A stretch of 64,000 bases of DNA from Microbacterium trichothecenolyticum (GCF_000956465.1 NZ_JYJA01000040.1:248001-312000); one strand, 5' to 3'; shown: positions 32,875 through 42,447, counted from the first letter of the stretch. Notes: a model not told the origin generated them from the letters alone. Numbers and translations: made by a program.

Positions 32875-34320
32875 TCAGGTCTGCGCCGTGGCCGTCACCT
32901 CGGCGCGCGTTCCCGCTCGCCGGAACGCCGGATCGGCCGACGCGGCCAGCGCAACGGCAGAGCCGACCGCGCACGTCGCGAGTGCGGCCTGCAGGGTGGC
33001 GGCCGTCGAGACACCGGATGACGTGAGAAGGATGCCGGCGGCCAGTGCCACCAGGAAGGTCGCCGCCAATCGCTGCGTGAGCTGCAGGAACGATGCCGCC
33101 ACGCCGTGCAGCTCGGCGGGCGCGAACGACAGGGTCGTGGCACGCACCACCGGCTCCACGAGGCCGCCGCCGATCCCCAGCCCGATCTGGGCAGCCGCGG
33201 CGACGACGAAGAGCACTCCGTCCGGCGACAGCGGCGCCGCGATCGCGAGCCCGGTGAACAGCGCCGCCTGGAGTCCCAGGCCGAGCCACACCGTGGCCGG
33301 GGACCCGATGCGCCCCACCACCCGCAGACTGAACAGCGACCCGACGAGCCGCGCCAGCGCGCCCGGCGCGAACACGAGCGCGATCACCAGCGCCGACAGC
33401 GCCGGCGACTGAAGGAAGTACAGGGTCACGACCGACCCGGCCGCCATGCCGCTGCCGAACCACAGCAGCGCGACCACGTTCCCCACGACGAAACCGCGCG
33501 AGCGCACCAGCGCCGGCGCGAACAGCGGAAGCCGTCCACGCCGGGCGTACCTGCGTTCCCACAGCACCAGTACGAGCCCGAGCAGCACCGCCGCGCCCAC
33601 GACAGCCAGGCCCCACACGCCCGAGAGCCCCGGCTCCACGACGGGCAGGGTCAGCGCCACCACCACGAGGCAGAGCAGCACGATGCCCGGCAGGTCGAGC
33701 CACACCCGCTCCGACCCCGAGGACTCCGGACGGGCGCGGGGGCCCGGCATCCCGCGCCATCCGAGGACGAAGGCGGCGATCACCAGCGGCAGGGGAGTCA
33801 GCAGCACGGCGCGCCATGCCACCTCTGCGGGAACGGCAACGATCACCACGGCCGCGAGCACCGGCCCGAGCACACCCGCGAGCCCGCCGACGGCGGTGTA
33901 CGCGGCGAGGGCGCTCAGTCGGGCTCTGCCGGTGAACAGGTCCTGGATCGCGCCGAGCACCTGCGCGCTGATCACGCCCGCACCCAGCCCCTGCACGAAC
34001 CGCGCCGCCACGAGCACGACGATCGTCGGGGCGAGCACGGCCGCGACGCCTCCGACCAGGAAGATCGCGAGGCCGACCAGGAAGAGCAGCCGGCGCCCGT
34101 ACACATCACCCAGCCGCCCCGAGGGGATGAGCCCGAGCCCGAACGTCAGCGAGAACGACGCGAGCAGCCACTGCACGCCCGCGGTGGAGCCGCCCAGCGA
34201 CGCGCTCACCGCCGGTGCCGCGTAGGTGATCACCACCGCGTCGAACAGCGTCGCGAAGCCTGCCGCGAGGCACGCCCAGAGCGCGGGCCGCGCGTCGCGG
34301 ACCGCGCTCTGGCCACTCAT
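32875..34320 (-). CDS. MFS transporter, DHA2 (EmrB/QacA) type
   Basis: A 481-residue exporter with about 14 membrane helices. FDAVVITYAAPAVSASLGGS (motif D1 region), PSGRLGDVYGRRLLFLVG (motif A) and VLGPVLAAVVIV (motif C region) identify the drug:H+ antiporter-2 family. Last gene of a minus-strand operon; its ATG overlaps the stop of the upstream LLM gene by four bases, reading MFS after LLM. It may export a product of cluster B, or protect against substrate analogues. Confidence 0.9.
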   Translation of the reverse strand: MSGQSAVRDARPALWACLAAGFATLFDAVVITYAAPAVSASLGGSTAGVQWLLASFSLTFGLGLIPSGRLGDVYGRRLLFLVGLAIFLVGGVAAVLAPTIVVLVAARFVQGLGAGVISAQVLGAIQDLFTGRARLSALAAYTAVGGLAGVLGPVLAAVVIVAVPAEVAWRAVLLTPLPLVIAAFVLGWRGMPGPRARPESSGSERVWLDLPGIVLLCLVVVALTLPVVEPGLSGVWGLAVVGAAVLLGLVLVLWERRYARRGRLPLFAPALVRSRGFVVGNVVALLWFGSGMAAGSVVTLYFLQSPALSALVIALVFAPGALARLVGSLFSLRVVGRIGSPATVWLGLGLQAALFTGLAIAAPLSPDGVLFVVAAAAQIGLGIGGGLVEPVVRATTLSFAPAELHGVAASFLQLTQRLAATFLVALAAGILLTSSGVSTAATLQAALATCAVGSAVALAASADPAFRRAGTRAEVTATAQT

Positions 34321-35402
34321 GCGGTCGTCAGCTCGCGCTCCCGCTGACCGAGCGGGTCGGCCTCGGTCCACAGCACCGTCGGGAACTCCTCCCGCAGCAC
34401 CGGTGCGACCTCCTCGGCGAACCGCTCGAGGATCTCTAGCTGCTGCACGAACGGCACCGTCGTCGGCAGGCTGATCGACTGCAGGTCGTGCCCGAGCCGG
34501 CCGTGGAACCGTGCGATCTTGTCGATCACCTGCTGCGGTGTGCCGACGAGGGCAGGACCCTCGGCGACGGCATGCTCGATGTCGCGGAACGGGGTGTTGT
34601 TGCCGGGCACGTTGGTGGCGGCGACGATGGCGTTGTATACGGGCCCGTACTGGGCGATCGCCTCCTGGGTGGTGTCGGCGATGAAGAGGGCGCCCGAGCC
34701 GGCGGCGACGAATGCGTCCGCCGGATCGTGGCCGTGCCGCGCGTACTCCGAGCGGTAGTGATCGACCAGCACGCCGTAGTTCTCGAGCGGCTGGATCGCA
34801 TTCGCGCTGAACAGCGGATCCCCGAACTTCGCGGCCAGCCCCGCCGAGAACAGCGTCGTCGCCGAGCCGTGCCACACTCGCGGTGCCCCGGCATACGGCC
34901 GCGGCAGCGTCGTCACACCCGACAGGGGCCGGGTGAACTCCGTGCCCGGCCAGGTGACATCCTCTTCGCGCCAGAGCGTGCGCAGCAGCTCGTACTTCTC
35001 GGCGAGCAGCTCCCATTGGTCATCGATGTCGAGGCCGAACAACGGGAACTGTGCGACCTCGTTGCCCTTCCCGATCGTGATGTCGAGGCGCCCGCCCGAC
35101 AGCTGGTCGATCGTCGCATAGTCCTCGGCCACGCGTACCGGATCCAGGACCGAGAGCACGGTCACGCCGGAGTTGAGGCGGATGCTGTGCGTCCGGGCCG
35201 CGATCGCGCCCAGCAGCACCGTCGGCGCCGAGGAGATGAAATGCCCGGCGTGGCGCTCGCCGATGGCCACAGCATCCAATCCGAGCTCTTCGGCGCGGAT
35301 CGCCTGCTGCAGCGTCTCGGCGAATCGCTCGGCGGGCGAGACCTGATGGCCGGTGATCGGATCGGCGCGGTAGGGGATGATGTCGAGCAGCTGGAACCTC
35401 AT
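34317..35402 (-). CDS. LLM-class flavin-dependent monooxygenase (cluster B)
   Basis: A 361-residue bacterial-luciferase-like enzyme. FAETLQQAIRAEELGLDAVAIGERH, AIAARTHSIRLNSGVTVLSVLDPVRVAEDYATID and SGGRLDITIGKGNE are canonical. Both ends show four-base ATGA overlaps: with DUF1684 upstream and the MFS exporter downstream, so the three are one translation-coupled unit. Among the LLM enzymes here it is closest to alkanal-type members (VAEDYATIDQLSGGRLDI); no substrate is assignable. It needs reduced FMN from a reductase that is not evident nearby. Confidence 0.9.
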   Translation of the reverse strand: MRFQLLDIIPYRADPITGHQVSPAERFAETLQQAIRAEELGLDAVAIGERHAGHFISSAPTVLLGAIAARTHSIRLNSGVTVLSVLDPVRVAEDYATIDQLSGGRLDITIGKGNEVAQFPLFGLDIDDQWELLAEKYELLRTLWREEDVTWPGTEFTRPLSGVTTLPRPYAGAPRVWHGSATTLFSAGLAAKFGDPLFSANAIQPLENYGVLVDHYRSEYARHGHDPADAFVAAGSGALFIADTTQEAIAQYGPVYNAIVAATNVPGNNTPFRDIEHAVAEGPALVGTPQQVIDKIARFHGRLGHDLQSISLPTTVPFVQQLEILERFAEEVAPVLREEFPTVLWTEADPLGQRERELTTA

Positions 35403-36271
35403 GCCGACACCCCCGGCGCGACGAGCTCGGCGTTCGAGATCACGCGGGCGAGCGGCGTCTTCTCGCCGGCCTCGATCCCGATCGGCAGACGGTTGCCCTC
35501 CGGCGGCAGCGGGCATGTGGCGAAGTCCGTGTACGCACAGGGCAGGTTGACGGCGCGGTTGAAGTCGATGGTGGTCCAGCCGTCGGCATCGGGCGCGTCG
35601 ATGCCCACCGAGCGGTTCGCGGCGTACGTGGTGATCCCGCTCGTCGCATCCGTGAACAGCACGAGCAGGTCGCCCGGCCCCTTGCCCTCGAACGCCGTGA
35701 GCGCGAACTCCTCGCCCCGCCACGAGAACTCGAGCACGCCGGGGGCGTCGTAGACGTGGGTGAGCCCGTCGACGGCGGCACCGACCTCGGTCGGGACGGG
35801 CGCATCGAACGGGCGCAAGCGCGCCGCGACCCGCCACCGCGGGTTCGGCACGTAGGTCGGGGTGCCCGAGTACTCGGCGAGGAACGGGTGATCGGCCCGT
35901 CGCGGTCGCAGGATGGTGTGCCCGCCGCGGATCGCGATCTCGACCGCACCGGCGATGTCGCCGTCGGTGAAGGTGGGGGTGACGCTGCCCCGTTCGGCGA
36001 TCTCGCCGAACGCATGCGTGCCGGTGATCGTCGCGCCGTCGAGCGTCAGGCTCTCGCCGTCGGCCAGGTCTACGACGACGCCGTCGGCGCCGAGGTGCCA
36101 CGTGCCGGGCGCACCCGGCAGGGTGATCGGGTCGCGGCCGAGCCAGTGCAGGCCGGTGATCGCGAAGAAGCCGAGGGAGTCGGCGCGCCGCGTCTCGTGC
36201 CCGCGGTGCCAGTCCTCCCACTCGCGCCCGAACTCGGCGCGGTCGACATCGGAGTTGAGGGTGGTGGTCAT
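35399..36271 (-). CDS. DUF1684 domain protein
   Basis: A 290-residue protein of the DUF1684 (COG3358-like) family: W-x-R-x-x-H...SLGFFAITGLHWLGRD at the N-terminus, a beta-rich middle and AANRSVGIDAPDADGW followed by FNRAVNLPCAYTDFATCPLPPEGNRLPI near the C-terminus, the family's most conserved part (two Cys and a Pro/Asn-rich strand). No enzymatic role is established. GAGGAGG four bases before the ATG is a strong ribosome site. It sits between two LLM monooxygenases, 60 bases after the first, and overlaps the second by four bases, which suggests it acts in the same pathway. Confidence 0.85.
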   Translation of the reverse strand: MTTTLNSDVDRAEFGREWEDWHRGHETRRADSLGFFAITGLHWLGRDPITLPGAPGTWHLGADGVVVDLADGESLTLDGATITGTHAFGEIAERGSVTPTFTDGDIAGAVEIAIRGGHTILRPRRADHPFLAEYSGTPTYVPNPRWRVAARLRPFDAPVPTEVGAAVDGLTHVYDAPGVLEFSWRGEEFALTAFEGKGPGDLLVLFTDATSGITTYAANRSVGIDAPDADGWTTIDFNRAVNLPCAYTDFATCPLPPEGNRLPIGIEAGEKTPLARVISNAELVAPGVSA

Positions 36272-36330
36272 AGGTCCTCCTCGGTGGGGTGGGTGGGGAA
36301 CGGATGCTGCGGGCTCAGCCGGCGCGGACG

Positions 36331-37443
36331 TCAGGCCGCGGGCGCGGCCACGGTGCCGGTGGTCGCGGAGGCAGCGGCAGGCCGCCACCCGACGAGCGGC
36401 AGGACGGCGGTCCGGATGTCGGTGAGGATCTGGCGGCACTCGTCCTCGTCGAATCCGTAGGGGAACGCGACGCGCAGCTCCGTGCGACCGTCGAAAGTCG
36501 GGTCGCTCGTGAGGCGCTCGGCGATCTGCTCCGCGGTGCCGTGGAGGTCGCGCTGGAAGACGACGGTGCGTCCGCCGAGGCTCACCGGCTCCGCGGTGCG
36601 CTCGTCGCGCGCGGCGACGTACGCGGCGTAGTGCTCACGCTGCGCGGCGGTCGCCGAGTCGGTCGGCAGGATCACCCGCTCCACGCCGATGCGCGGGTCG
36701 GTGCCGCGGAACTCGGACAGGTACGCGTCGACGTGCGCGCGCTGCGCCGCCTCGAAGGTGTCGGCGGCGTCGCCGTCCCCGACGTTGCCGAGCAGCAGCT
36801 TGAGTCCGCGCGCGGCTGCCCAGCGCACCGAGCGCAGCGAGCCGCCGCCGAGCCACACGCGGTCGCGCAGGCCCGCGATGTGCGGCTGCACCCGGGGGAT
36901 CTGCGGCCCGTACGGCGTCGACAGCTCGTCGTCCGACAGCGCGTGCCCTTCGAGCGACTCGAGGAACCGCTCGATCAGCGCGTACGGATCGGCGGCGGCC
37001 GCAGCTGGGCCCACGCGCCCGGAGGCTCCGGGCGACGCGCCGGCGGCGCCTGAAGGGGGCGTGGGGACCGTCCTCGCGAGCGATGCGAGCAGGTCGCCGT
37101 GCGGGGCCGACGTGCTCACGCCGACGTTCACCCGGCGGCCCGAGAGGGCGTCGACGGTGGCGAAGTCCTCGGCGAGGCGGAAGGGCGTCTCGTACCCCAG
37201 CGGCACGACGTCGGTCTCGAGGCGGATCGTGCGGGTCCGCTGGCTCGCCGCCGCGAGGAACGTCAGCGCCGACGAGACGCCGCGTTCGAGATGGCGCTGA
37301 CGGATGCCGGCCACGTCGTAGCCGAGATCCTCGGCGAGTTCGAACAGGCGCAGGGTCGTCTCGAGGCCCGCGCGGGGGTCGTGCTCGGGGAACGTGCCGG
37401 CGAGGATGATGCCCGCGACCGGGATGGTGCCGGGCGTGCTCAT
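36331..37443 (-). CDS. LLM-class flavin-dependent oxidoreductase carrying an inserted 69-bp element
   Basis: A 370-residue LLM protein of cluster B: LRLFELAEDLGYDVAGIRQRH, RTRTIRLETDVVPLGYETPF, LAEDFATVDALSGRRVNVGV and RVWLGGGSLRSVRWAAARG follow the fold. Residues about 122-145 (TVPTPPSGAAGASPGASGRV) are encoded by a 69-bp repeat that also occurs in the betaine permease gene at 60800-60868. The insert lies just after ASTSAPHGDLLASLAR-type sequence, in a loop preceding the helix DPYALIERFLESLEG, and keeps the frame open. It overlaps the M20 gene upstream by four bases. Whether the insert affects activity cannot be told. Confidence 0.86.
   Translation of the reverse strand: MSTPGTIPVAGIILAGTFPEHDPRAGLETTLRLFELAEDLGYDVAGIRQRHLERGVSSALTFLAAASQRTRTIRLETDVVPLGYETPFRLAEDFATVDALSGRRVNVGVSTSAPHGDLLASLARTVPTPPSGAAGASPGASGRVGPAAAAADPYALIERFLESLEGHALSDDELSTPYGPQIPRVQPHIAGLRDRVWLGGGSLRSVRWAAARGLKLLLGNVGDGDAADTFEAAQRAHVDAYLSEFRGTDPRIGVERVILPTDSATAAQREHYAAYVAARDERTAEPVSLGGRTVVFQRDLHGTAEQIAERLTSDPTFDGRTELRVAFPYGFDEDECRQILTDIRTAVLPLVGWRPAAASATTGTVAAPAA
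37011..37079. repeat. 69-bp palindromic element, copy 1 (inside LLM gene)
   Basis: Identical to 60800-60868 except for one base, with sharp boundaries on both sides. It contains a perfect 9-bp inverted repeat (CGCCCGGAG-G-CTCCGGGCG, 37026-37044) and outer arms rich in CCCACGC/GCGTGGG that can also pair. It is read on the minus strand relative to the repeat as written. Confidence 0.95.
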
Positions 37444-38819
37444 ACGGTGGCTTCCTCGGGTGCGCGGGTCCTCGTCGCGGTGCTCGTATCGGCGTGGAAC
37501 GTGCGCACCGCGTGGTCGAGCGCGTCGACCGTGAGGGCGATCGAGTCGAGGTCGATGCGCTCGTCGTTGCCGTGGAAGAGGCGGCGGAACGTGCCGTAGT
37601 CCCATCGCTCGCTGAGCACGCCGAAGCCGTACGCCGGGATGCCGCGGCGACGGTAGAAGCGGCCGTCCGTGCCGCCCACTCCGAGCATCGGCAGAAGCTC
37701 GGCGCTCGGGTACGCGCGGCGGACCGCGCTGCCGAGGGCTGCGAACAGGGGAGTGTCGATCGGCGAGGCCGTCGACTCCCCGAACCAGTCGCCCTCGATC
37801 TCGATGTGCTCGATGAGGTCGCCGAGCGCGTCGCGGATCAAGCCCTCGACGTCCTCGCGCGTGACGTCCGGCAGGATGCGGATGTCGAGCTGCACGGTCG
37901 CGGTGCCCGGGATGACGTTGCCCTTCTCCCCGGCGCGGACGATGGTCGGCGAGATCGTGGTGTGCGTCGAGGCGTGCGCGAACCCGTCGAGGGTGCCGAG
38001 GTGCGGGAGGCCCTCGTAGAACCGGTCGGGGTCGGTGAGGGCGGTGCGGGTGTCGGGATCGAGGTCGAGCGCCTCGGCATACGCGCGCCACTGCGGCGTG
38101 ATGACGGTGGTTCCGCGGTGCCGCGCGAGGCGGGTCACGGCCTCGGCAGCGATGACCGCCGCGTTGCGCGAGCCCCACGGCGCGGACCCGTGACCAGGGG
38201 CACCGGTCACGCGAAGGAGGCGCCCGGCGCCGCCCTTCTCGCCCACCATGACGCCGAGGTGCGGCTGCGCGCCGGCATGGGCGCCGCCCGACTCGGTGAG
38301 CACGCAGTCCGCGTCGATGAGGTCGAGGCGGTGCTCGGTGAGCCACCCCACGCCGAACCGGCTGCCGTTCTCCTCGTCGGCGACGGCGGCGAAGATGAGG
38401 TCGCCGCGCGGGCGGAACCTGTCCGTCGCGATCGCGCGGGTCACGACGGCGTACGCGGCGGTGAGGTTGAGCATGTCGATCGCGCCGCGTCCCCACAGCA
38501 CGCCGTCGACGATCTCGCCGGCGAACGGGTCGCGCGACCAGCCCGACGGCTCGACGGGCACGACGTCGGTGTGCCCGACGAGCGCCAGCGACGGCGCCGT
38601 GGGGTCGGTGCCCTCGATGCGCACGATGAGCGACTGGCGCCCGGGGTGCGGCTCGACGACGACGCCTTCAAGACCCGAGCCCTCGAAGAAGCGCTGCAGC
38701 GTGCGCACCTGCAGGTGCTCGTGCCCCGAGCCGGGGGTGCCGTCATTGACGGCCGCGTTGCGGATCAGCTCCTGCAGGAGCTCGGTCGTCTGCTGCGACA
38801 GCGTTCCCCCGATGCTCAT
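37440..38819 (-). CDS. M20 family peptidase/deacylase (cluster B)
   Basis: A 459-residue metallohydrolase. VGHTDVVPVE, WGRGAIDMLN, ADEENGSRFGVGW, TESGGA and GGTDGRFYRRRGIPAYGFG give the M20 metal and catalytic sites; the last His is in FHGNDERI. It is translation-coupled on both sides: four-base overlaps with the ABC ATPase upstream and the LLM gene downstream. In Bacillus S-alkylcysteine salvage operons an M20 deacylase removes the N-acetyl group after oxidation; the same role, or dipeptide cleavage after import by the neighbouring Dpp-type transporter, is inferred. Confidence 0.9.
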   Translation of the reverse strand: MSIGGTLSQQTTELLQELIRNAAVNDGTPGSGHEHLQVRTLQRFFEGSGLEGVVVEPHPGRQSLIVRIEGTDPTAPSLALVGHTDVVPVEPSGWSRDPFAGEIVDGVLWGRGAIDMLNLTAAYAVVTRAIATDRFRPRGDLIFAAVADEENGSRFGVGWLTEHRLDLIDADCVLTESGGAHAGAQPHLGVMVGEKGGAGRLLRVTGAPGHGSAPWGSRNAAVIAAEAVTRLARHRGTTVITPQWRAYAEALDLDPDTRTALTDPDRFYEGLPHLGTLDGFAHASTHTTISPTIVRAGEKGNVIPGTATVQLDIRILPDVTREDVEGLIRDALGDLIEHIEIEGDWFGESTASPIDTPLFAALGSAVRRAYPSAELLPMLGVGGTDGRFYRRRGIPAYGFGVLSERWDYGTFRRLFHGNDERIDLDSIALTVDALDHAVRTFHADTSTATRTRAPEEATV

Positions 38820-40459
38820 GCGACCGCCTCTTCCGCGAGTGCCGGCGCCGACAGCGTCGACCCCGGGATCGCCTCGATGAGCCGTCGCGTGTACTCCTCG
38901 CGCGGCGCGCTGAGGACCTGCGCGGTCGCACCCTGCTCCACGATCCGGCCGTGCTGCATCACGGCGACGCGGTCCGAGATCTCGCGGACCACGGCGAGGT
39001 CGTGGCTGATGAACAGGTACGACACTCCGACCTCGCGCTGCACGGCGGCGAGGAGATCGAGGATCTGCGCCTGCACCGAGACGTCGAGCGCCGACACCGC
39101 CTCATCGAGCACGACGAGGTCGGGGCGCAGTGCGAGCGCGCGTGCGATCGCCACGCGCTGCCGCTGGCCGCCCGAGAGCTCCGCCGGCCGCCGCGAGGCC
39201 GTGTTCGACGCAAGAGCAACCTGGTCGATCAGCTCTCGCACGCGGCGTGCCCGCTCGGCCTTGTCGACGCCGTAGGCCCGCAGCGGCTCGTCGATCACCT
39301 CGGCGATCGTGAACCGCGGGTCGAGAGATGCGAACGGGCTCTGGTAGACGAGCTGGAACCGCCGGCGCAGCGCGCGCAGCTCGTCACGGCTCGCGGCGAC
39401 GAGATCCTCGCCGTCGAAACGGATGCTGCCCGCCGACGGCTTCTCGAGCCGCAGCGCGAGGCGCGCCGTCGTGCTCTTGCCCGAGCCCGATTCGCCGACG
39501 ATCGCGAGCGTCTCGCCGCGGTCGACGCGGAACGTCACGTCGTCGACGGCGAGGAGCTTCTCGCGGCCGGGGAGCGGGAACTCCTTGCGGAGGCCGGTGA
39601 CCTCCAGGAGTGCCGGGGTCGCAGCATCCGGTTCCGTCCGTGCCGCTCGATCCGTCACCCGCGCGGCCCCGCTTCGGAGCCCGGGGGCGGCGGCGATGAG
39701 TGCGCGGGTATACGGATGCTGCGGACTGTCCAGCACCTGACGTGCAGCGCCCGTCTCGACGATCTCGCCGTTCTGCATCACGATGATGCGGTCGGCCCGG
39801 TCGGCGGCGACGCCGAGGTCGTGCGTGATGAGCAGCACGGCCGTGCCGAGCGTCGTCGCCAGGGTGTCGATGTGGTCGAGGATCTGCTTCTGGACCGTCA
39901 CGTCGAGCGCGCTCGTGGGCTCGTCGGCGATCACGAGCTGCGGCTCGGCGGCCAGCGCCGTCGCGATGAGGGCGCGCTGCTTCATGCCGCCCGAGAACTG
40001 GTGCGGGAACTGCCTGGCGCGCGCCTCGGGCTCGCCGATGCCGGCCAGACGCAGCAGTTCCACGGCCTGCGCGTCCGCGCCGCGGCGCGTGGCGAGGCCG
40101 TGGATCACCAGCGGCTCGCCCACCTGGCGCCCGACGCGCTTGACCGGATTGAGGCTCGTCGTCGGGTCTTGCGGGATGAGCCCGATCGCACGACCGCGCA
40201 CCTCGCGCCAGGCACGGCGCGGGAGCCCGGTGAGATCGGTGCCGTCGAACACGATGGCTCCGGCATCCACCGACGCGTTCGAGGCCAGGAGGTGGATGAC
40301 GGCGTGCGCGGTCGTGCTCTTGCCCGAGCCCGACTCGCCGACGATCGCGACGACCTCGCCGCGGTCGACGGTGAAGCTCACGTCCCGCACGGCCGGGCGC
40401 GACTCGCCGCCCAGCGTGTACGACACCGAAAGGTTCGAGACCTCCAGCAGCGCGGTCAT
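38816..40459 (-). CDS. Dipeptide-type ABC transporter, fused double ATP-binding protein
   Basis: A 547-residue protein with two complete ABC ATPases in one chain (DppD-DppF order). First domain: Walker A GESGSGKST, signature FSGGMKQRALIATALAAEP, Walker B LVIADEPTSALD. Second domain from about residue 290: GESGSGKSTTARLALRL, LSGGQRQRVAIARALALRP and LVVLDEAVSALD (Glu-Ala instead of Glu-Pro). A linker of about 35 residues joins them. Gene order dppA-B-C-DF-M20-LLM with four-base overlaps from dppC onward indicates one operon. Confidence 0.95.
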   Translation of the reverse strand: MTALLEVSNLSVSYTLGGESRPAVRDVSFTVDRGEVVAIVGESGSGKSTTAHAVIHLLASNASVDAGAIVFDGTDLTGLPRRAWREVRGRAIGLIPQDPTTSLNPVKRVGRQVGEPLVIHGLATRRGADAQAVELLRLAGIGEPEARARQFPHQFSGGMKQRALIATALAAEPQLVIADEPTSALDVTVQKQILDHIDTLATTLGTAVLLITHDLGVAADRADRIIVMQNGEIVETGAARQVLDSPQHPYTRALIAAAPGLRSGAARVTDRAARTEPDAATPALLEVTGLRKEFPLPGREKLLAVDDVTFRVDRGETLAIVGESGSGKSTTARLALRLEKPSAGSIRFDGEDLVAASRDELRALRRRFQLVYQSPFASLDPRFTIAEVIDEPLRAYGVDKAERARRVRELIDQVALASNTASRRPAELSGGQRQRVAIARALALRPDLVVLDEAVSALDVSVQAQILDLLAAVQREVGVSYLFISHDLAVVREISDRVAVMQHGRIVEQGATAQVLSAPREEYTRRLIEAIPGSTLSAPALAEEAVA

Positions 40460-41433
40460 CGGATTCCTCCATTGCGTTCGAGGGCGCGCGAGATGCGGTT
40501 GGCCGACAGCACGACGGCGACGATCACGAGGCCCGGGAAGGTCGTGAGCCACCACGCCACGGCGAGGTAGTCGCGCCCGCCGGCGACGAGCGAGCCCCAC
40601 TCCGGCGTGGGCGGCGGAGCGCCGAACCCGAGGAACGACAGCGACGAGATCGCCAGCACCATGACGCCGAACTCGAGGGCGGCGAGGGCGATCACAGGGC
40701 CCGACGCGTTCGGGAGGATGTGACGGCGCAGCACCGTGTGCCAGCGCACGCCCGAGACGTGCGCGGCTTCGACGTAGACGGCGGTGGCGATCTGCAGCAC
40801 CTCGGCGCGCATGACGCGGGAGAAGGAGGCGATGCTCGCGAGTCCGACCGCGATCGCGACGTTGAGCGTGCCGAAGCCGAGCGCCGTGATGAGCGCCAGC
40901 GACAGGAGGAGGCTCGGGATCGCGAGCAGCACGTCCATGAAGCGCATGATCGCGTCGTCGACGAAACCCCGGAGGAACCCCGCGAGCAGGCCGAACAGCG
41001 ACCCGACGGCGAGGCCGACGATGACCGCGACCGAGGTCGCGGCCAGCGACGTCGCCGATCCGTAGACGACGCGCGCGTAGAGATCGCGTCCGAGGTTGTC
41101 CGTCCCGAAGAGGTGCTCCGGGCTCGGCGGCAGCAGGCGGTCCTGCGGGACTCCGACGATCGGATCCCACGCCGTGAACCACGAGGGAACCACGGCCCAC
41201 AGGGTCACGAGGGCGACCACGAGGATCGACGCCACGAGCGTCGGCTGCTTGAGCACAGCGACGATCGGGCGCAGGGCGGAGCGGCGGGTGGCAGCATCCG
41301 GCCGCTCTTCATCGAGCGCGGCCGCGTGCGGGCTGCCCGACGGATCGGCGTCGGGGTCGACGATCGACTCGAGGAACGGGTCGTGCGGCTCGAGGGAGCG
41401 CGCGGGCGGGGTGAGCACGTTCTCGACGGTCAT
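40456..41433 (-). CDS. Dipeptide-type ABC transporter permease (DppC-like)
   Basis: A 325-residue membrane protein: a 65-residue polar N-terminus, then about six helices. HLFGTDNLGRDLYARVVYGS is the typical DppC/OppC signature, and EAAHVSGVRWHTVLRRHILPN is the EAA loop. It overlaps the ATPase gene by four bases and follows the DppB-like gene by 11 bases. Confidence 0.94.
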   Translation of the reverse strand: MTVENVLTPPARSLEPHDPFLESIVDPDADPSGSPHAAALDEERPDAATRRSALRPIVAVLKQPTLVASILVVALVTLWAVVPSWFTAWDPIVGVPQDRLLPPSPEHLFGTDNLGRDLYARVVYGSATSLAATSVAVIVGLAVGSLFGLLAGFLRGFVDDAIMRFMDVLLAIPSLLLSLALITALGFGTLNVAIAVGLASIASFSRVMRAEVLQIATAVYVEAAHVSGVRWHTVLRRHILPNASGPVIALAALEFGVMVLAISSLSFLGFGAPPPTPEWGSLVAGGRDYLAVAWWLTTFPGLVIVAVVLSANRISRALERNGGIR

Positions 41434-41444
41434 GGCGGCTCCTG

Positions 41445-42401
41445 TCAGGCGGCGACGAACGCCGTGCGGGCGAGCGTGATGCGGCGGTCGATGAGGGGGT
41501 AGACCAGGTCGACGACGAGGTTGGCGACCACGAAGACGAAGGCGGCGAAGACGACCACGGTCTGCACGACGGGCACGTCGCGGTTGTTGACGGCGGTGAC
41601 GACGAGCCGGCCGATGCCCAGGCGCGAGAACACCGTCTCGGTGACGACGGCGCCCGAGAGCAGGCCGCCGATGAGCACGCCGACCATCGTGAGCGAGGGG
41701 ATCGCGGCGTTGCGGAACGCGTGGCCGAGCTGCACGCGGCGCTCGCTCGCGCCCTTCGCCCGCACGATCTCGACATATGGCTGGGCGAGGGTCGAGCGCA
41801 GGCTCCGCGACAGCAGCTGCGCGATGAAGGCGCCGGACGGGATCGCGATCGTGATGGCCGGCAGCACGAGGCTCTCGAAGCCCTCGTTGCCCATCGACGG
41901 GAACAGGCGGATGCGGAACGAGGAGGCCTGCAGCAGCAGGAGCCCGATCCAGAACACCGGGATCGAGACGCCCAGCGGCGGCAGCGACGACAGCAGGTTG
42001 CGCAGCCACCTGGCCCGGGCGAGTGACGCCGAGAGCGCGAGGACGACGCCGAACACGACCGACAGCACGAACGCGAAAGCGGTCAGCGCGAGCGTCGGGG
42101 GGAGGGATTCGAGGAGCAGATCGGATGCCGGGCGCCCGGTCTGCGTCGACACCCCGAAGTCGCCGGTCAGCGCCTTGCCGAGGGCGACGAGGTACTGCTC
42201 CCACAGCGGGCGGTCGAGCCCGAGCTCGCTGCGCAGCTGCGCGACGAGCTCGGGATCGACGGCCTCCTGGTCGCCGCCGCCCGCGAACAGCGTCGCGGCG
42301 TCGCCCGGCAGCAGGTACAGGATGAGGAACGAGATCGTGTAGGCGGCCCACAGGACGATCACGCCCTGCCCGATCCTTCGGGCGATGTATCGACCCCACA
42401 T
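41445..42401 (-). CDS. Dipeptide-type ABC transporter permease (DppB-like)
   Basis: A 318-residue membrane protein with about six helices. RRIGQGVIVLWAAYTISFLI, LRSELGLDRPLWEQYLVALG and GDFGVSTQTGRPASDLL are DppB features, and YVEIVRAKGASERRVQLGHA is the EAA loop. ATG 42401 (MWGRYIARR) was chosen because GAGG stands nine bases upstream; ATG 42416, five codons earlier, directly abuts its GAAAGGG and is less likely. Confidence 0.93.
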   Translation of the reverse strand: MWGRYIARRIGQGVIVLWAAYTISFLILYLLPGDAATLFAGGGDQEAVDPELVAQLRSELGLDRPLWEQYLVALGKALTGDFGVSTQTGRPASDLLLESLPPTLALTAFAFVLSVVFGVVLALSASLARARWLRNLLSSLPPLGVSIPVFWIGLLLLQASSFRIRLFPSMGNEGFESLVLPAITIAIPSGAFIAQLLSRSLRSTLAQPYVEIVRAKGASERRVQLGHAFRNAAIPSLTMVGVLIGGLLSGAVVTETVFSRLGIGRLVVTAVNNRDVPVVQTVVVFAAFVFVVANLVVDLVYPLIDRRITLARTAFVAA

Positions 42402-42447
42402 GATTTCGTTCCTCATCCCTTTCGTCGTGCGATGTGCCCGTGAGGGC

